DNA of 64,000 nt from Acidihalobacter aeolianus (GCF_001753165.1 NZ_CP017448.1:1754462-1818461); one strand, 5' to 3'; shown: positions 25,993 to 36,222, numbered from the stretch's first letter. Program-made: numbers and translations. The notes: generated by a model from the sequence alone, not told the origin.

Positions 25993-28617
25993 TCAGAAGA
26001 GCGGCCCACTATTGCTGCCGTTTTGCGTCGCGTTGCTGCCAAGCGGCCCATTGCCTGAAGCTGACGGGTTCTGCAGCGGCGCGTTGCCGAATTGCTGCAG
26101 GAAATTCCCGCTGCCGTTGCCCGGCGGCATGGGGGTTTGGGACGCACCCGGCAGCGACGTGGCAGACGCACCCAGCATCGGGAATGCCGGCATGCTGGCC
26201 GGTGGCAGGAACCCGGACAAGAAGTCGAACACCTCACCGCCATTCGACTCGAGGGTGCCGGTCTTCGGGTTCACGCTGGCCTGGGTGACGTCTTCGGGCT
26301 GGAAGAACGGGTAATCGCCTTCGCCCGCCAGAGCCGCTTTCATGTAATGAATCCAGATCGGCAGCGCCTCGCGCGCGCCCGCGGCCCAATGCCCCATGGG
26401 TTGATTGTTATCGAAACCGACCCAGGTAGCGGCGATATAGTGGCGACCATAGCCAACGAACCAGGCATTCTTCTCATCGTTCGTGGTCCCCGTCTTGCCG
26501 GCAAGGTGATGACCCAGCGGCCGGGCAGCAACACCGGTGCCGTCACGGATCACCCGCTGCAGCATCCGCGTCATGAGGTAGGCAACCCCGGGCGTGATGG
26601 CCGGCTTATCGGGCGGCTGAGCCACACAAAGTGCGCAATTCTTGAGCGGCAGATCGTCGCCGTTCGCATTGACCACCTTGGTGATTAGGTAGGGCTTGAC
26701 CAGGAATCCCCCGTTGGAGAAAACGGCGTAGGCCCGCGCCATCTGCAGAGGGGTCACGTCGGCCGCACCCAGCACCAGCGACGGCACCGGGGGCAGCTGC
26801 GAGGACTTGAAACCGAACTGTTTGGCGTAGTTGATCGCATACGGGATACCCACGTGCATGAGGATGCGTACGCTGGGGACGTTGATCGAATCTGCGAGAT
26901 CCTTCCACAGGGGAATGGGCGTCTTGGAAAAGGTTTTCTCGTAATTGATCGGCTTATAGTAGGTGCCGTTCGGCAGCTTGACCTTGAGCGGCGTATCTTC
27001 CACCAGCGAGACCGGTGTCAAATAATCCGAGCGGCCATGCGCAAGCAGCTCTGGACCGTCGAGCGCAGCGGCGTAGACGAACGGCTTGAATGAGGATCCC
27101 GGCTGGCGGTAGGCATATAGCGCGCGGTTGAAATGGCTGAGCGCATAGCTGAATCCGCCCACGACCGAAACGATCGCGCCGGTGGAATTGTCCATGCCGA
27201 CGAGGGCGCCCTGCACGTCCGGTATCTGCGTAAGCTGCCATCCGGCCTCGCCGGGGGCAGGTGTCTTCCATACCGCCGTACGCCAGTATTCGCCATTTTG
27301 GGGCCAGCCAGGATCTACGTAATGACGTAACCAGACAAGGTCGCCTCGCTTGAGCAGTTTGGCGATATCCACCGGCTTCGTTGGCGTCCCGCCGCCGGAC
27401 GGCTCGTTGATCCAGGCGACGCCCCGTTCACCCAGGATGATGGTTTCCTGACCTTCCAGGGAGATACGAGCCTTCCGCTTGGAAGCGGACAACACCACGC
27501 CCCAATGCAGGTTGGCCGGGTCCTGCGGCGGCAGAACGGCGGGGCGAACCCCATTGAGCGCCTGGGTGATCTGCGTCTCGCTGAGCTGCGCGATCGGTCC
27601 CCGGTAATGTTTCGGATCCAGGCTATCCAGACCCATCGAGTAGTTTTCCAGCCCGATGGCCACGGCCTTGTTCGCCACCGCCTGCAGCCTCGGAACGATG
27701 GTGGTATAGACCTGTAGCCCAGTGCGATAGGTCATGTCAGCGCCGTATTGCGAGACCAGCCACTTTTCGATCCATTGCGTGGCATAGCGTGCGAGATTGC
27801 GCCCCTGGTTGTGGTATTGCGCACTCAACGGCGACGCCTCCGCCTCGCTCGCCTGTCGCGGCGAAATATAGCCGTGCGCGAGCATTCGTCCGAGAACATA
27901 GTTGCGGCGCGTCCGCGCGGCCTTGGGATTGGCCAGGGGATTGAAATATTCAGGGGCCGCAGGCAGCCCGGCCAGCATGGCCATCTGCGGCAGTGACAGT
28001 TCGTCGACCGGCTTGCCGTAGTAGATCTGAGCAGCCGCGCCTACGCCGTATGCGCCATTGCCGAGATAGATCTTGTTCAGATAAAGATCGAGGATCTCGC
28101 GGTGCGAGAAGTGGCGCGCAAGCTTGTAGGCCAGCAGGATTTCCCGCACCTTGCGCGTAATCGTCTTTTCAGGCGACAGGTAGAAGTTGCGCGCCACTTG
28201 TTCGGGGATGGTGCTCGCTCCCTGCACCGGCGCGAAATGGATCAGGTCGATCCAGGCTGCGCGCAGTATCCCGGGAAAGCTCACCGGATAGTAAAGCGGG
28301 TTATGGCTCCAGAAATGACCGTTTTCGGCAGAAACGAAGGCGTTACGCAGTTGATCGGGTATTTGCTGGGACTGCAGTGTGTCGCGCAGACGCGGGCCGT
28401 CGACCGACAGCAACTGGCCGTTGGCGGCATAGATGCGCAACGGTGTCGCTGGCTTCCAGTGTTTGAGTTCCGCCACCGATGGCAGCGTGTGCCAGAGGTA
28501 GGTGAGCCAGCCGCCAATGCCCAGAGACCCGAAAACGACCAGCAACAGGACTACTTGGCCCGTGATCCGCCAGAACCTGCCTGGTTCGCGCGGATCGCGG
28601 CGTTGATCACGTCTCAT
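25993..28617 (-). CDS. mrcA: Penicillin-binding protein 1A (bifunctional)
   Basis: This class A PBP polymerises and cross-links peptidoglycan. In order it has a cytoplasmic tail with many Arg, one membrane helix (VVLLLVVFGSLGIGGWLTYLW), a GT51 glycosyltransferase domain (FVSAENGHFW, STIPEQVARNFYLSPEKT, KIYLGNGAYGVGAAAQIYYGK), an OB-like insert, and a transpeptidase domain with SSFK, SINVPS (SxN) and KTGTTNDEKNAWFVGY. The C-terminal tail is Pro/Asn/Gly-rich and low-complexity. ATG 28617 gives 874 residues; a GTG at 28635 is the alternative. About 190 bases with no gene lie upstream. Confidence 0.93.
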   Translation of the reverse strand: MRRDQRRDPREPGRFWRITGQVVLLLVVFGSLGIGGWLTYLWHTLPSVAELKHWKPATPLRIYAANGQLLSVDGPRLRDTLQSQQIPDQLRNAFVSAENGHFWSHNPLYYPVSFPGILRAAWIDLIHFAPVQGASTIPEQVARNFYLSPEKTITRKVREILLAYKLARHFSHREILDLYLNKIYLGNGAYGVGAAAQIYYGKPVDELSLPQMAMLAGLPAAPEYFNPLANPKAARTRRNYVLGRMLAHGYISPRQASEAEASPLSAQYHNQGRNLARYATQWIEKWLVSQYGADMTYRTGLQVYTTIVPRLQAVANKAVAIGLENYSMGLDSLDPKHYRGPIAQLSETQITQALNGVRPAVLPPQDPANLHWGVVLSASKRKARISLEGQETIILGERGVAWINEPSGGGTPTKPVDIAKLLKRGDLVWLRHYVDPGWPQNGEYWRTAVWKTPAPGEAGWQLTQIPDVQGALVGMDNSTGAIVSVVGGFSYALSHFNRALYAYRQPGSSFKPFVYAAALDGPELLAHGRSDYLTPVSLVEDTPLKVKLPNGTYYKPINYEKTFSKTPIPLWKDLADSINVPSVRILMHVGIPYAINYAKQFGFKSSQLPPVPSLVLGAADVTPLQMARAYAVFSNGGFLVKPYLITKVVNANGDDLPLKNCALCVAQPPDKPAITPGVAYLMTRMLQRVIRDGTGVAARPLGHHLAGKTGTTNDEKNAWFVGYGRHYIAATWVGFDNNQPMGHWAAGAREALPIWIHYMKAALAGEGDYPFFQPEDVTQASVNPKTGTLESNGGEVFDFLSGFLPPASMPAFPMLGASATSLPGASQTPMPPGNGSGNFLQQFGNAPLQNPSASGNGPLGSNATQNGSNSGPLF

Positions 28618-28827
28618 GCCTCCCTGCCTTCCCACCTTGGTGCTTCACTCTTTGCGTGCAGTCATTGGACACGATAATCGCCTCGTGGTTCAGTCGTCGG
28701 ACCGCTCGACCCGCTCGAGCCCAACGCGACACCGAAATTCTGGCGCTCGATTAACCCCTAAAATAATCAAGTGATTGAAGTATATACCTTAGAAACTGGA
28801 CGAGTATGCGCCGAGCGCGTCTGGTAC

Positions 28828-29598
28828 TTATGAGGGAGGAGCTGTTTGTCGCTCGGCCAGCAACGCGGCGACTAGATGGAGATCCTCGGGGGTGTCCACG
28901 CCATGCCCCGGAACCGCCACGGCCTCGGCCACGTGGATTCGGGCGCCGTGCCAAAGCACGCGCAGTTGTTCGAGCTTTTCGATGCTTTCCAGTTCGCACG
29001 CGGGCAGCTCGACATAGCGACGCAGGAATCCCGCGCGGTAGGCATACAGGCCGATATGGCGCCAGCCGATGGGCGTTTCGCGCGACTCGGCGCCTATGAC
29101 GTCCCGTTCCCAGGGTATGGGGGCCCTGCTGAAGTACAGCGCATAGCCGGCTGCATCACGCACGACCTTGACCGTGTGCGGATCATTGAGCTGTGACGCG
29201 GAGTGTATCGGTGCACACAGGGTGGCCACGCTGGCGTCAGCGAAGTTCAGCAGATCCTCCGCAACCTGACTGATGATCGACGGCGGAGTCAGGGGTTCGT
29301 CGCCCTGCAGGTTGACCACTACATCGTAGTCACCCCAGCCGTGCATGGTTGCCACCTCCGCCAACCGCTCGCTGCCCGAGCGATGATCCGACGAGGTCAT
29401 CACCGCGACCGCACCAAAATCAGCGCAGGCCTGGGCAATCCTGGAATCGTCCGTCGCAACCAACACCTCGTCCGCACCCGCAGCCAGTGCGCAATCGTGC
29501 ACGTGCGCCAACAGCGGCCGTCCCGCCAACGGCAACAGGGGTTTCCCCGGCAGCCGGGTTGACGCATAACGCGCGGGAATGACAATACGGAAACCCAT
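28828..29598 (-). CDS. kdsB: CMP-KDO synthetase
   Basis: KdsB activates KDO with CTP for LPS inner core synthesis. The 256-residue protein begins FRIVIPARYASTRLPGKPLLPLAGRPLLAHV, with ATDDSRIAQACADFG, TSSDHRSGSERLAEV, NLQGDEPL and FSRAPIPWERD, all family hallmarks. It is the last gene of the exbB-exbD-msbA-waaA-like-lpxK-ycaR-kdsB unit on the - strand. Confidence 0.96.
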   Translation of the reverse strand: MGFRIVIPARYASTRLPGKPLLPLAGRPLLAHVHDCALAAGADEVLVATDDSRIAQACADFGAVAVMTSSDHRSGSERLAEVATMHGWGDYDVVVNLQGDEPLTPPSIISQVAEDLLNFADASVATLCAPIHSASQLNDPHTVKVVRDAAGYALYFSRAPIPWERDVIGAESRETPIGWRHIGLYAYRAGFLRRYVELPACELESIEKLEQLRVLWHGARIHVAEAVAVPGHGVDTPEDLHLVAALLAERQTAPPS

Positions 29599-29626
29599 TC
29601 AGGCGACTCCAGTTTGCAGTGCCGGA

Positions 29627-29812
29627 CTAGAGCGACTCGACCTCTTCCTGGGTCAGGGTGCGCGCTTCTTCCTCAAGCATCACGGGGATACCGTCGCGGA
29701 TCGGATAGGCAAGTCGTGCCGACCTGGAAATCAGTTCGTTCTTTTTCTTGTCATAGATCAGCGGCCCCTTGGTGACCGGGCACACGAGAATATCAAGCAG
29801 TTTCTTGTCCAT
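29627..29812 (-). CDS. ycaR: YcaR/Trm112-family small zinc-ribbon-like protein
   Basis: The 61-residue protein starts at ATG 29812 ([21 protein letters not shown]) and shows the [16 protein letters not shown] ending of the Trm112/YcaR family. Only one of the usual zinc cysteines (Cys11) is clear. The 5' end overlaps lpxK by 20 bases and kdsB follows after 28 bases, the usual place for this gene. GGAG precedes the start. Confidence 0.9.
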   Translation of the reverse strand: MDKKLLDILVCPVTKGPLIYDKKKNELISRSARLAYPIRDGIPVMLEEEARTLTQEEVESL

Positions 29813-30797
29813 TGAGCACACTCCTCAGACGCTCACCGAAGGCGCCTATCCAATTTCGCTCGGGCATGGCCTCGATCGGTACATACCAGATGTCGGGCGA
29901 TGCAAACGCCGTGCATTTTACGGCATCCTTCTCCGTCATGAGCACGACATGGCCATCGCCAAAGGCGATATCGCTCGGGGCAACCGGGTGGTGGTCTGGC
30001 AAGGAATGTCGGATTACTCTTAGCCCAACCCGTTCCAACGCAACGAAAAACCGCTCGGGATTGCCGATGCCGGCAACGGCGTGCACCGGCTTTCCCGCGA
30101 AAGCCGTCAGCGGGCGCAGTTCATCCAGGGAGCCGATTCGCCTGGCCTCGCCCATGACGATATTCACGCTGAACTCTCCCGGCGCGGGGCTTCCCTCTGT
30201 GATGAGCACGAAATCCACTTCGTCGAGTCGGTCGGCCGGTTCGCGCAGCGGCCCCGACGGCAGGCAACGCCCGTTGCCCAGACGCCTGCGACCGTCGAGC
30301 ATGGCAATTTCGATGTCACGCCACAGCCGGTAGTGCTGCAACCCATCGTCGCTGACGACGATGTCGCAGCCATGCCCCTCTATCAGCATCTCGACGGCGG
30401 CCGGACGACGACGGCAGATCGCCACGGGCACACGGGTACGCCGGGCAATCAACAGCGGCTCATCGCCGACCGCAACCGCATTGTCGTCGGCAGACACCAA
30501 ATGCGGCATTTCGCCACCTGTACTGGCGCGATAGCCCCGGCTGACCACACCCGGCTTCCAGCCCTGAGCACGCAGCCAATCGACCAACCAGATGACCATG
30601 GGCGTCTTTCCCGTCCCGCCGACCATGATATTGCCTACCACCACGACGGGTACAGGCCAGCGTGCAGGCGGCTCATCCAGATAGCGACGCCTACGCCGGC
30701 GGGCAGTCTGTTCGCACAGGACGGAGAGTGGGCGAAGTGCCCGAGCAAGCGGGCCATCCGTGTACCACTGAGCTTGAAGTATGTTACCTAGTCCCAT
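29793..30797 (-). CDS. lpxK: Tetraacyldisaccharide 4'-kinase
   Basis: LpxK phosphorylates the 4' position of the lipid A precursor at the inner membrane. The 334-residue protein has an N-terminal membrane-associated helix, the P-loop [12 protein letters not shown] (about residues 55-66), [26 protein letters not shown] and [10 protein letters not shown]-type motifs. Downstream it overlaps ycaR. Confidence 0.96.
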   Translation of the reverse strand: MGLGNILQAQWYTDGPLARALRPLSVLCEQTARRRRRRYLDEPPARWPVPVVVVGNIMVGGTGKTPMVIWLVDWLRAQGWKPGVVSRGYRASTGGEMPHLVSADDNAVAVGDEPLLIARRTRVPVAICRRRPAAVEMLIEGHGCDIVVSDDGLQHYRLWRDIEIAMLDGRRRLGNGRCLPSGPLREPADRLDEVDFVLITEGSPAPGEFSVNIVMGEARRIGSLDELRPLTAFAGKPVHAVAGIGNPERFFVALERVGLRVIRHSLPDHHPVAPSDIAFGDGHVVLMTEKDAVKCTAFASPDIWYVPIEAMPERNWIGAFGERLRSVLNGQETA

Positions 30798-30809
30798 GTT
30801 TATATATAT

Positions 30810-31967
30810 TTACCAATCGAATACACGGGTGAGAAAATCATCGATAGCACCCTGTACCCGTCTGCGCTCCTCCCAGAAAAAACGTCGGCCGGCGTCACCG
30901 CGTCGGCGCGCATTCAGGGGATCTTCTTGCAGGGTGGCCCAGTCTCGCCAAACGGCGTCGCTGGATTCGGCCGAGGTGAGCGGTAACCGAGGGCACAATG
31001 CGCGGGTCGCTTCGCCCGCGAGCAACGCACAGCCACCTGCCAATGCCTGCCACAGGGTCGAGCGTTCATGCGTATCGAGGTAGCCGCCGGCGGCGGCGCT
31101 GGCAACGGCCGCGTACCAGCGTGGATCGTCGACCACGACCACCTGCCCGGCAGGCAACGGTGCACGGTCCCAGGCACTGATGTTCAGCGCTTCGCGGGCA
31201 ATGCCATGCTCGACCCGACCGGATACGAAGAACACACCGGCCTGCGTGAGCGCAGAGTGGCGCCAGTACGCGATCGCATCGGCGATCGTGGCGCCGGCAT
31301 CGTCGTGCCACCACCAGAGATTCAACCCATCGCGCCCGGCACCTGCGAGGCTGCGCAAAGTGGTATCGACCTGCGCCTCGGCGAACAAGGCCAGAGGATC
31401 GGCCGCATCGGCCAATGCCGCGGCCCTGCCGCCCGTACGCCAAGCCTCGGCCTGCGCGGCATCACGCGGATACGCCGCTTCCAGCGCAACTGGCGCAGGG
31501 GCGGTATTGAAGGCGATCACATGGGTGCCGGCGGCCTGCGCCGCCTGGAGCAGATTGGCGTGCGGCACCGTATCGACCAGGATCAGCCCCAGAGGATTCA
31601 GGCGCGACATCACGCGACGGACCGCGACAGGACGATCGCTCGGTCCGTAGCCCAGGCCGATCTTGCGCAAGCCCTTCACGCGCGGCTCGATGATGTCGGC
31701 ATAGTCGTGTTCGAAGGTCAGCGCGATGCGTATGTCGAGCCGGCGCTCGCGTAGCGCACCCAGCAGTTCGCAGGCGAGGCGCACCGAGTCGCGGCTGCGT
31801 CCGGCCTTGATCCAGACCACCTTTCCCTCGCCCTGCGGCGGCCGCAGGTAACCCTTGCGTGCCAGCGCGGAGGCGCGCAGTCCGTTGCGCCGGTCGCGCC
31901 AGTTGGCACGCCAGACCGGCCACCAGGCGGCACCATAGTCCCCTGGCGCTCGCGCCGAACCGCTCAA
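30810..31967 (-). CDS. WaaA/KdtA-like glycosyltransferase, divergent
   Basis: The 385-residue protein lies where waaA (KDO transferase, GT30) is often found. It shows weak similarity to WaaA: VVWIKAGRSRDSVRLACELLGAL, IALTFEHDYADIIEPRV, LGYGPSDRPVAVRRVMSRLNPLGLILVDTVPHANLL. The acidic catalytic motif of WaaA (HAxSxGE) appears as KAGRSRDS without the Glu, and there is no N-terminal membrane helix. It may be a KDO transferase relative with altered chemistry, or an inactive paralogue; a true WaaA would then lie elsewhere. The start is TTG 31967 after GAGGAGG, overlapping the msbA stop as TTGA. Confidence 0.6.
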   Translation of the reverse strand: MSGSARAPGDYGAAWWPVWRANWRDRRNGLRASALARKGYLRPPQGEGKVVWIKAGRSRDSVRLACELLGALRERRLDIRIALTFEHDYADIIEPRVKGLRKIGLGYGPSDRPVAVRRVMSRLNPLGLILVDTVPHANLLQAAQAAGTHVIAFNTAPAPVALEAAYPRDAAQAEAWRTGGRAAALADAADPLALFAEAQVDTTLRSLAGAGRDGLNLWWWHDDAGATIADAIAYWRHSALTQAGVFFVSGRVEHGIAREALNISAWDRAPLPAGQVVVVDDPRWYAAVASAAAGGYLDTHERSTLWQALAGGCALLAGEATRALCPRLPLTSAESSDAVWRDWATLQEDPLNARRRGDAGRRFFWEERRRVQGAIDDFLTRVFDW

Positions 31968-33748
31968 CCGCCCTCCTCGGCCGGCACCTGCGGCGCGGCT
32001 TCCTCGCGGAACTGCATGCGGTGCAGGCGCGCGTATATCCCGTCCAGCGCGATGAGTTCGCGATGGGCGCCGATCTCGACGATCTCACCCCGCTGCATCA
32101 CCACGATGCGGTCCGCGTTCTCGATCGTGGACAGACGGTGTGCGATGACGAGGGTGGTCCGTCCCTTCACCAGTTCGTCCAGGGCCGCCTGGATGTGACG
32201 CTCGGATTCCGTATCCAGGGCCGAGGTGGCCTCGTCCAGAATCAGGATCGGCGCGTCCTTGAGCAGAGCGCGTGCGATGGCCAGCCGCTGACGCTGGCCG
32301 CCGGAGAGCAGCACACCGTTCTCGCCGACCAGCGTGTCCAGCCCCTGGGGCAACTGTTCGATGAATTCCCAGGCATGCGCGGCACGCGCCGCCCCGATGA
32401 TGCGCTCGCGCGGGGCGCCACCCTGGGCGCCGTAGGCGATGTTTGCGGCGATGGTGTCGTTGAACAGGATGACCTGCTGGCCGACATAGGTCATCTGCGC
32501 GCGGAGGTTGTCGAGCAGCAGTTCGCCGACCGGTATCCCGTCGAGCAGAATCTGGCCGCGCTCGAGTTCGTAGAAGCGCGGCAGCAGATTGACCAGGGTG
32601 CTCTTGCCACTGCCCGATCGGCCGACCAGGGCCACGGTCTCGCCCGGTGCGATGTTCAGGTCGATATGCCGCAGCACGTCGCCCTTGTCCTTGTCGTAGG
32701 CGAAGCACACGTCGCGATATTCGATGTGCCCGCGGGCGCGCTCGATCATCTGACGTCCGGTATCGCGCTCGGGCGCGGCATCCAGCAGCGCGAAGATGGT
32801 CTCGCCCGCGGCGATCCCCTTCTGCAGCGTGGGATTGATCTGCGCCAGGCGACGCAGGGGCTCCATCAGCATGAGTACGGCGGTGACGAAGGACACGAAG
32901 CTGCCGACGTTCATCGACTCAAACAGGGTGCCCGAAGTCGCGAGGTAGACGATGAAGGCGATACCGATCGCGGCGATGAACTCCATGACCGGGAGGCTTG
33001 CCGCCTGAGCGGCCGTGGAACGCAGCTGGAGCCAGCGGCTACGCTGATTGACCTCGGCGAAACGGCGCGTCTCATAATCGACGCCGCCGAACAGCTTGAT
33101 CACCCGCTGACCCTCGATCATCTCCTCGGAAACGTGGGTCACCTCGCCGACGACGTCCTGAATGCCGTGGCTCAAGCGCCTGAAGACCTTGGATACGGAT
33201 TTGACGATAAGGGCAATGATCGGGATCAGGACCAGGAACACCAGACTGAGCTTCCAGCTCAGGTAGACCACCCAGATCATCAGCCCCAGCGCGGTAATGG
33301 TGTCGCGCACCAGAATGGTGAAGCTGCTCGTCGAGGCCCCCGCCACCTGCTCCACGTTGTAGGTCAGCTTGGCGAGCAGTTCGCCGGACGATGCATTGTC
33401 GAAAAACACCACCGGCATATGCAGCAGGCGGTCAAACATGCGCCCGCGCAGATCCATGACGACGCGCGTCCCGACGAAGGCCATGAAATAGGCCGCGATG
33501 TAACTGGCCACGCCGCGTACGAAATACAGCCCGACCAGCGCCAATGGAATCCACGTGATGGTATGCATATCCCGCTCGACGAAGCCGCCGTTGAGCAACG
33601 GTTTCATCAGCGCCGCCATGGCGGGTTGCGTAGCGGCAGTCAGGGTCATGCCGACGACCGCCAGCAACAAATGGGGCCAATGCTGCAGGGATTCGTGTAA
33701 CAGGCGTCGGTAGACCTGGGCGCCTGTAGCCGCCGATGCGCTAGCCAT
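31964..33748 (-). CDS. msbA: Lipid A flippase ABC transporter MsbA
   Basis: MsbA is a homodimeric exporter that flips lipid A-core across the inner membrane. The 594-residue half-transporter has six membrane helices (to about residue 330) and an ATPase domain with Walker A VGRSGSGKST, Q-loop, signature LSGGQRQRLAIARAL, Walker B ILILDEATSALD and the H-loop IAHRLST. It is coupled to the next gene by a 4-base overlap and follows exbD after one base. Confidence 0.96.
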   Translation of the reverse strand: MASASAATGAQVYRRLLHESLQHWPHLLLAVVGMTLTAATQPAMAALMKPLLNGGFVERDMHTITWIPLALVGLYFVRGVASYIAAYFMAFVGTRVVMDLRGRMFDRLLHMPVVFFDNASSGELLAKLTYNVEQVAGASTSSFTILVRDTITALGLMIWVVYLSWKLSLVFLVLIPIIALIVKSVSKVFRRLSHGIQDVVGEVTHVSEEMIEGQRVIKLFGGVDYETRRFAEVNQRSRWLQLRSTAAQAASLPVMEFIAAIGIAFIVYLATSGTLFESMNVGSFVSFVTAVLMLMEPLRRLAQINPTLQKGIAAGETIFALLDAAPERDTGRQMIERARGHIEYRDVCFAYDKDKGDVLRHIDLNIAPGETVALVGRSGSGKSTLVNLLPRFYELERGQILLDGIPVGELLLDNLRAQMTYVGQQVILFNDTIAANIAYGAQGGAPRERIIGAARAAHAWEFIEQLPQGLDTLVGENGVLLSGGQRQRLAIARALLKDAPILILDEATSALDTESERHIQAALDELVKGRTTLVIAHRLSTIENADRIVVMQRGEIVEIGAHRELIALDGIYARLHRMQFREEAAPQVPAEEGG

Positions 33749-33749
33749 C

Positions 33750-34196
33750 TCAGCGGCCGTTGCGTGGCGCGACTTTGTCCGTGGCGATGGACAGGCGGGA
33801 AAGTCCGAGCTGGCTGGCCACGTCCATCGCGGTCACCACCGCCTGATAAGGCGTCTTGACGTCGGCACGAATGATCAGCGGCGTCTTGTCCCCGGCGGTC
33901 GACTTGGCCTGGGCGAGTGCGCGGTAAAGAGTCTCGAAACGATTGTTCACCAGTTCCCGGCCGTCTAGGTAATAGTGCCCCTTGGCGTCGATCCCCAGCA
34001 CCAGCGGGCTCTGCTTGTTAGTGATGACCGCACTCTCCGCCTTCGGCAGCTGGATCTTGAGTTCGGACTGGCGGCTGAATGTGGTGGTGACCATGAAGAA
34101 GATCAGCAGGGTCAGCACCGTGTCGACCATCGGCGTCATGTCGATGCCGGAACCCTCGGGCTGACGGTTGTGTCGGCCGTGGCGGCTGAAATTCAT
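33750..34196 (-). CDS. exbD: ExbD/TolR-family proton-channel subunit
   Basis: The 148-residue protein has a short cytoplasmic tail, one membrane helix with the conserved Asp (GSGIDMTPMVDTVLTLLIFFMV) and a periplasmic domain. It pairs with ExbB to use the proton gradient for energising outer-membrane processes. The start overlaps the exbB stop (ATGA). Placement before msbA is common in gammaproteobacteria. Confidence 0.93.
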   Translation of the reverse strand: MNFSRHGRHNRQPEGSGIDMTPMVDTVLTLLIFFMVTTTFSRQSELKIQLPKAESAVITNKQSPLVLGIDAKGHYYLDGRELVNNRFETLYRALAQAKSTAGDKTPLIIRADVKTPYQAVVTAMDVASQLGLSRLSIATDKVAPRNGR

Positions 34197-34837
34197 GTAC
34201 CGGTTCTCGTCTTGCGCACCGTCGCCGTCGTACTGGACAGGTTGTGCAGACTGTCGACGAGCTGGATCGACTGGTCCTCCATCTCCACGGTCAGAGCATC
34301 CACGTACCCGCGAAAATAACGGAAGAAGATGTGGGCAGGAATCGCGACCAGCAGCCCGGCGGCCGTCGTGATCAGGGCCTTGGCGATGCCGCCGGCGAGA
34401 ATGTGCGGATTGCCCACCCCCACCGAGGTAATCACACCGAAGACCTGAATCATGCCGAATACCGTACCCAGCAATCCCATCAGCGGCGAGATGGTCGCGA
34501 TCGTACCCAAGGTATTCAGAAAGCGCTCCAAGTCGTGCACCACCTGGCGTCCGGTCTCCTCGATTCGCTCCTTGATCATCTCATGCGGCTGGCGTCGATT
34601 CGCGAGACCTACGGCCAAGATGCGGCCCAGCGGCGATCCGGTGGCGATGGCCTGGATGCGCTCGGCAGGCAATTCGCCGCGCCGTAACTCACCGACCACG
34701 GTTTCAAGCAGTCCGCGCGGCATGATGCGGGTGCGCCTCAGCGACCAGAAACGTTCCAGGATAATGGCCAGCGCAAGAATGGATGCGCCGATAATCGGCG
34801 CCATGACCCAACCGCCTGCCTTGACGATCTCGAACAC
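34193..34837 (-). CDS. exbB: ExbB/TolQ/MotA-family proton-channel subunit
   Basis: The 214-residue protein has three membrane helices, including IGASILALAIILERFW and the Pro/Gly-rich pair TIATISPLMGLLGTVFGMIQVF and ALITTAAGLLVAIPAHIFFRYF. It is the first gene of the lipid A export operon. The nearest upstream gene (Nramp) ends 93 bases away on the same strand. Confidence 0.94.
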   Translation of the reverse strand: MFEIVKAGGWVMAPIIGASILALAIILERFWSLRRTRIMPRGLLETVVGELRRGELPAERIQAIATGSPLGRILAVGLANRRQPHEMIKERIEETGRQVVHDLERFLNTLGTIATISPLMGLLGTVFGMIQVFGVITSVGVGNPHILAGGIAKALITTAAGLLVAIPAHIFFRYFRGYVDALTVEMEDQSIQLVDSLHNLSSTTATVRKTRTGT

Positions 34838-34930
34838 GTGTCAATGCCTCGCTTTTTAGGATTGCCCGCAGAAACGATGCCGAATCATACACGGTACGCC
34901 CAAGTCAGGTTAAGCACGCAGCTCCGCACC

Positions 34931-36208
34931 CTACCCCGCACCACCGATCCACGAAAGCCCGCCGAAAAGTCCGAGACATGAGGTCAGCACGATCACGCTG
35001 CCGACGATCCAGGCATATAGCCCACGTAAGCGGTACGGTTCAGGCAAGGCACGCCGCCCCAGCATGAACAGAAAACCCAGCACCAGCGGCAGCAACAGGG
35101 CATTCATCACCTCAACCGCGACGCTCAGGGCAACCAGGTCATTTACCAGCCCCACGACCACCGCACCGGCCCCGACCACCAGGGAATAGACCGCGTAGAA
35201 CCAGGGCGCACGCTGCGGACTGTCCTGCAGGGAACGTCGGTAACCGGCCACCTCGCCAAGCCCCCAGGCGGCAGCAAGCGAAACGACGATGGCAGCTACC
35301 ATGCCCGCACCCAGAATGCCGATCGAGAACACCAAGCGACCGGGCCCTTCTCCGAGGTAGGGTGTGATCGCCTCGGAGATTTCCTCGACCGTATCCAGTG
35401 GCGCGCCTCCCGGATGCGTACCCAGGGTGGCGGCGGCCGCGACCAGCACGGCCGCCATGATGAGCTGGGTGATCACCGCACCCACCGCCGTGTCGATGCG
35501 CGCGTAGCGCAGCGCGTTCGCACGCAGACCTTTGTCGGCAATCGCGGACTGCTGATAGAACACCATCCACGGCATGATGACGGCGCCGATATTCGCCGCC
35601 ACGAGGTAGAGGTAACCCGAATTGCCGAGCGGGAGGTTGGAAAAGCCCGCCAGCGCGGCATCCGGATTCGGATGTGCGCGCAGGGCGACCCAGAAAAAGG
35701 CCAGCTCGAAGGCCCCCATCAGCATCGCCACCCGCTCAACCCGCCGATAGCTACCGGTCCATACCACGACGATCAGGAAACCGGCTGCCAGAGTCAGGCT
35801 GAACGCGGCAGGCACGCCGTACAGGCGCCCAACGCTGACCATACCCGAGAACTCGGTGAGCAGCGCGCCCACGCAGGCCACTACCAGGGTCGACACCGAA
35901 AGCCATGCCCACCCCTGCCCGAATGTATCGCGGATCAGTTCGCCGTGGCCGCGCCCGGTGATCAGCCCCAGTCGTACGGTCAGTTCCTGGACAATGTATA
36001 GGATCGGAATCAACAGCAACTGCAACGGCAACAGATGATAGGACCACTGAGCTCCACTCTGCGCAGCAGTGATGATGCTGCCGACGTCGGTATCCGCCAG
36101 CATCACGACCAGACCTGGGCCGAATACGCTGACCATCAGCTTCCATCGCGTTGCGAATATCCTGCGCTCGCCGGGATGCAACGGCGGAGCCCCCATTGGT
36201 TTATTCAT
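34931..36208 (-). CDS. Nramp-family metal transporter with altered TM1/TM6 motifs
   Basis: The 425-residue protein has 11 or so membrane helices typical of Nramp. In TM1 the family DPGN is replaced by ADTDVGSIITA. In TM6 the MPHN signature reads IMPWMVFYQQSA. Changes like these occur in Nramp-related magnesium transporters and other divergent clades, so classical Mn/Fe transport cannot be assumed. A 16/19 Fur-box match just upstream, however, points to iron or manganese control. ATG 36208 follows GAGGG. Confidence 0.85.
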   Translation of the reverse strand: MNKPMGAPPLHPGERRIFATRWKLMVSVFGPGLVVMLADTDVGSIITAAQSGAQWSYHLLPLQLLLIPILYIVQELTVRLGLITGRGHGELIRDTFGQGWAWLSVSTLVVACVGALLTEFSGMVSVGRLYGVPAAFSLTLAAGFLIVVVWTGSYRRVERVAMLMGAFELAFFWVALRAHPNPDAALAGFSNLPLGNSGYLYLVAANIGAVIMPWMVFYQQSAIADKGLRANALRYARIDTAVGAVITQLIMAAVLVAAAATLGTHPGGAPLDTVEEISEAITPYLGEGPGRLVFSIGILGAGMVAAIVVSLAAAWGLGEVAGYRRSLQDSPQRAPWFYAVYSLVVGAGAVVVGLVNDLVALSVAVEVMNALLLPLVLGFLFMLGRRALPEPYRLRGLYAWIVGSVIVLTSCLGLFGGLSWIGGAG

Positions 36209-36222
36209 GAGCCCTCGTTAAT

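Noticed and set aside
31859-33700. A 613-codon + strand ORF opposite msbA
   Set aside because: It mirrors the msbA sequence and is His/Gln/Asp-rich as expected from the antisense of a GC-rich gene.
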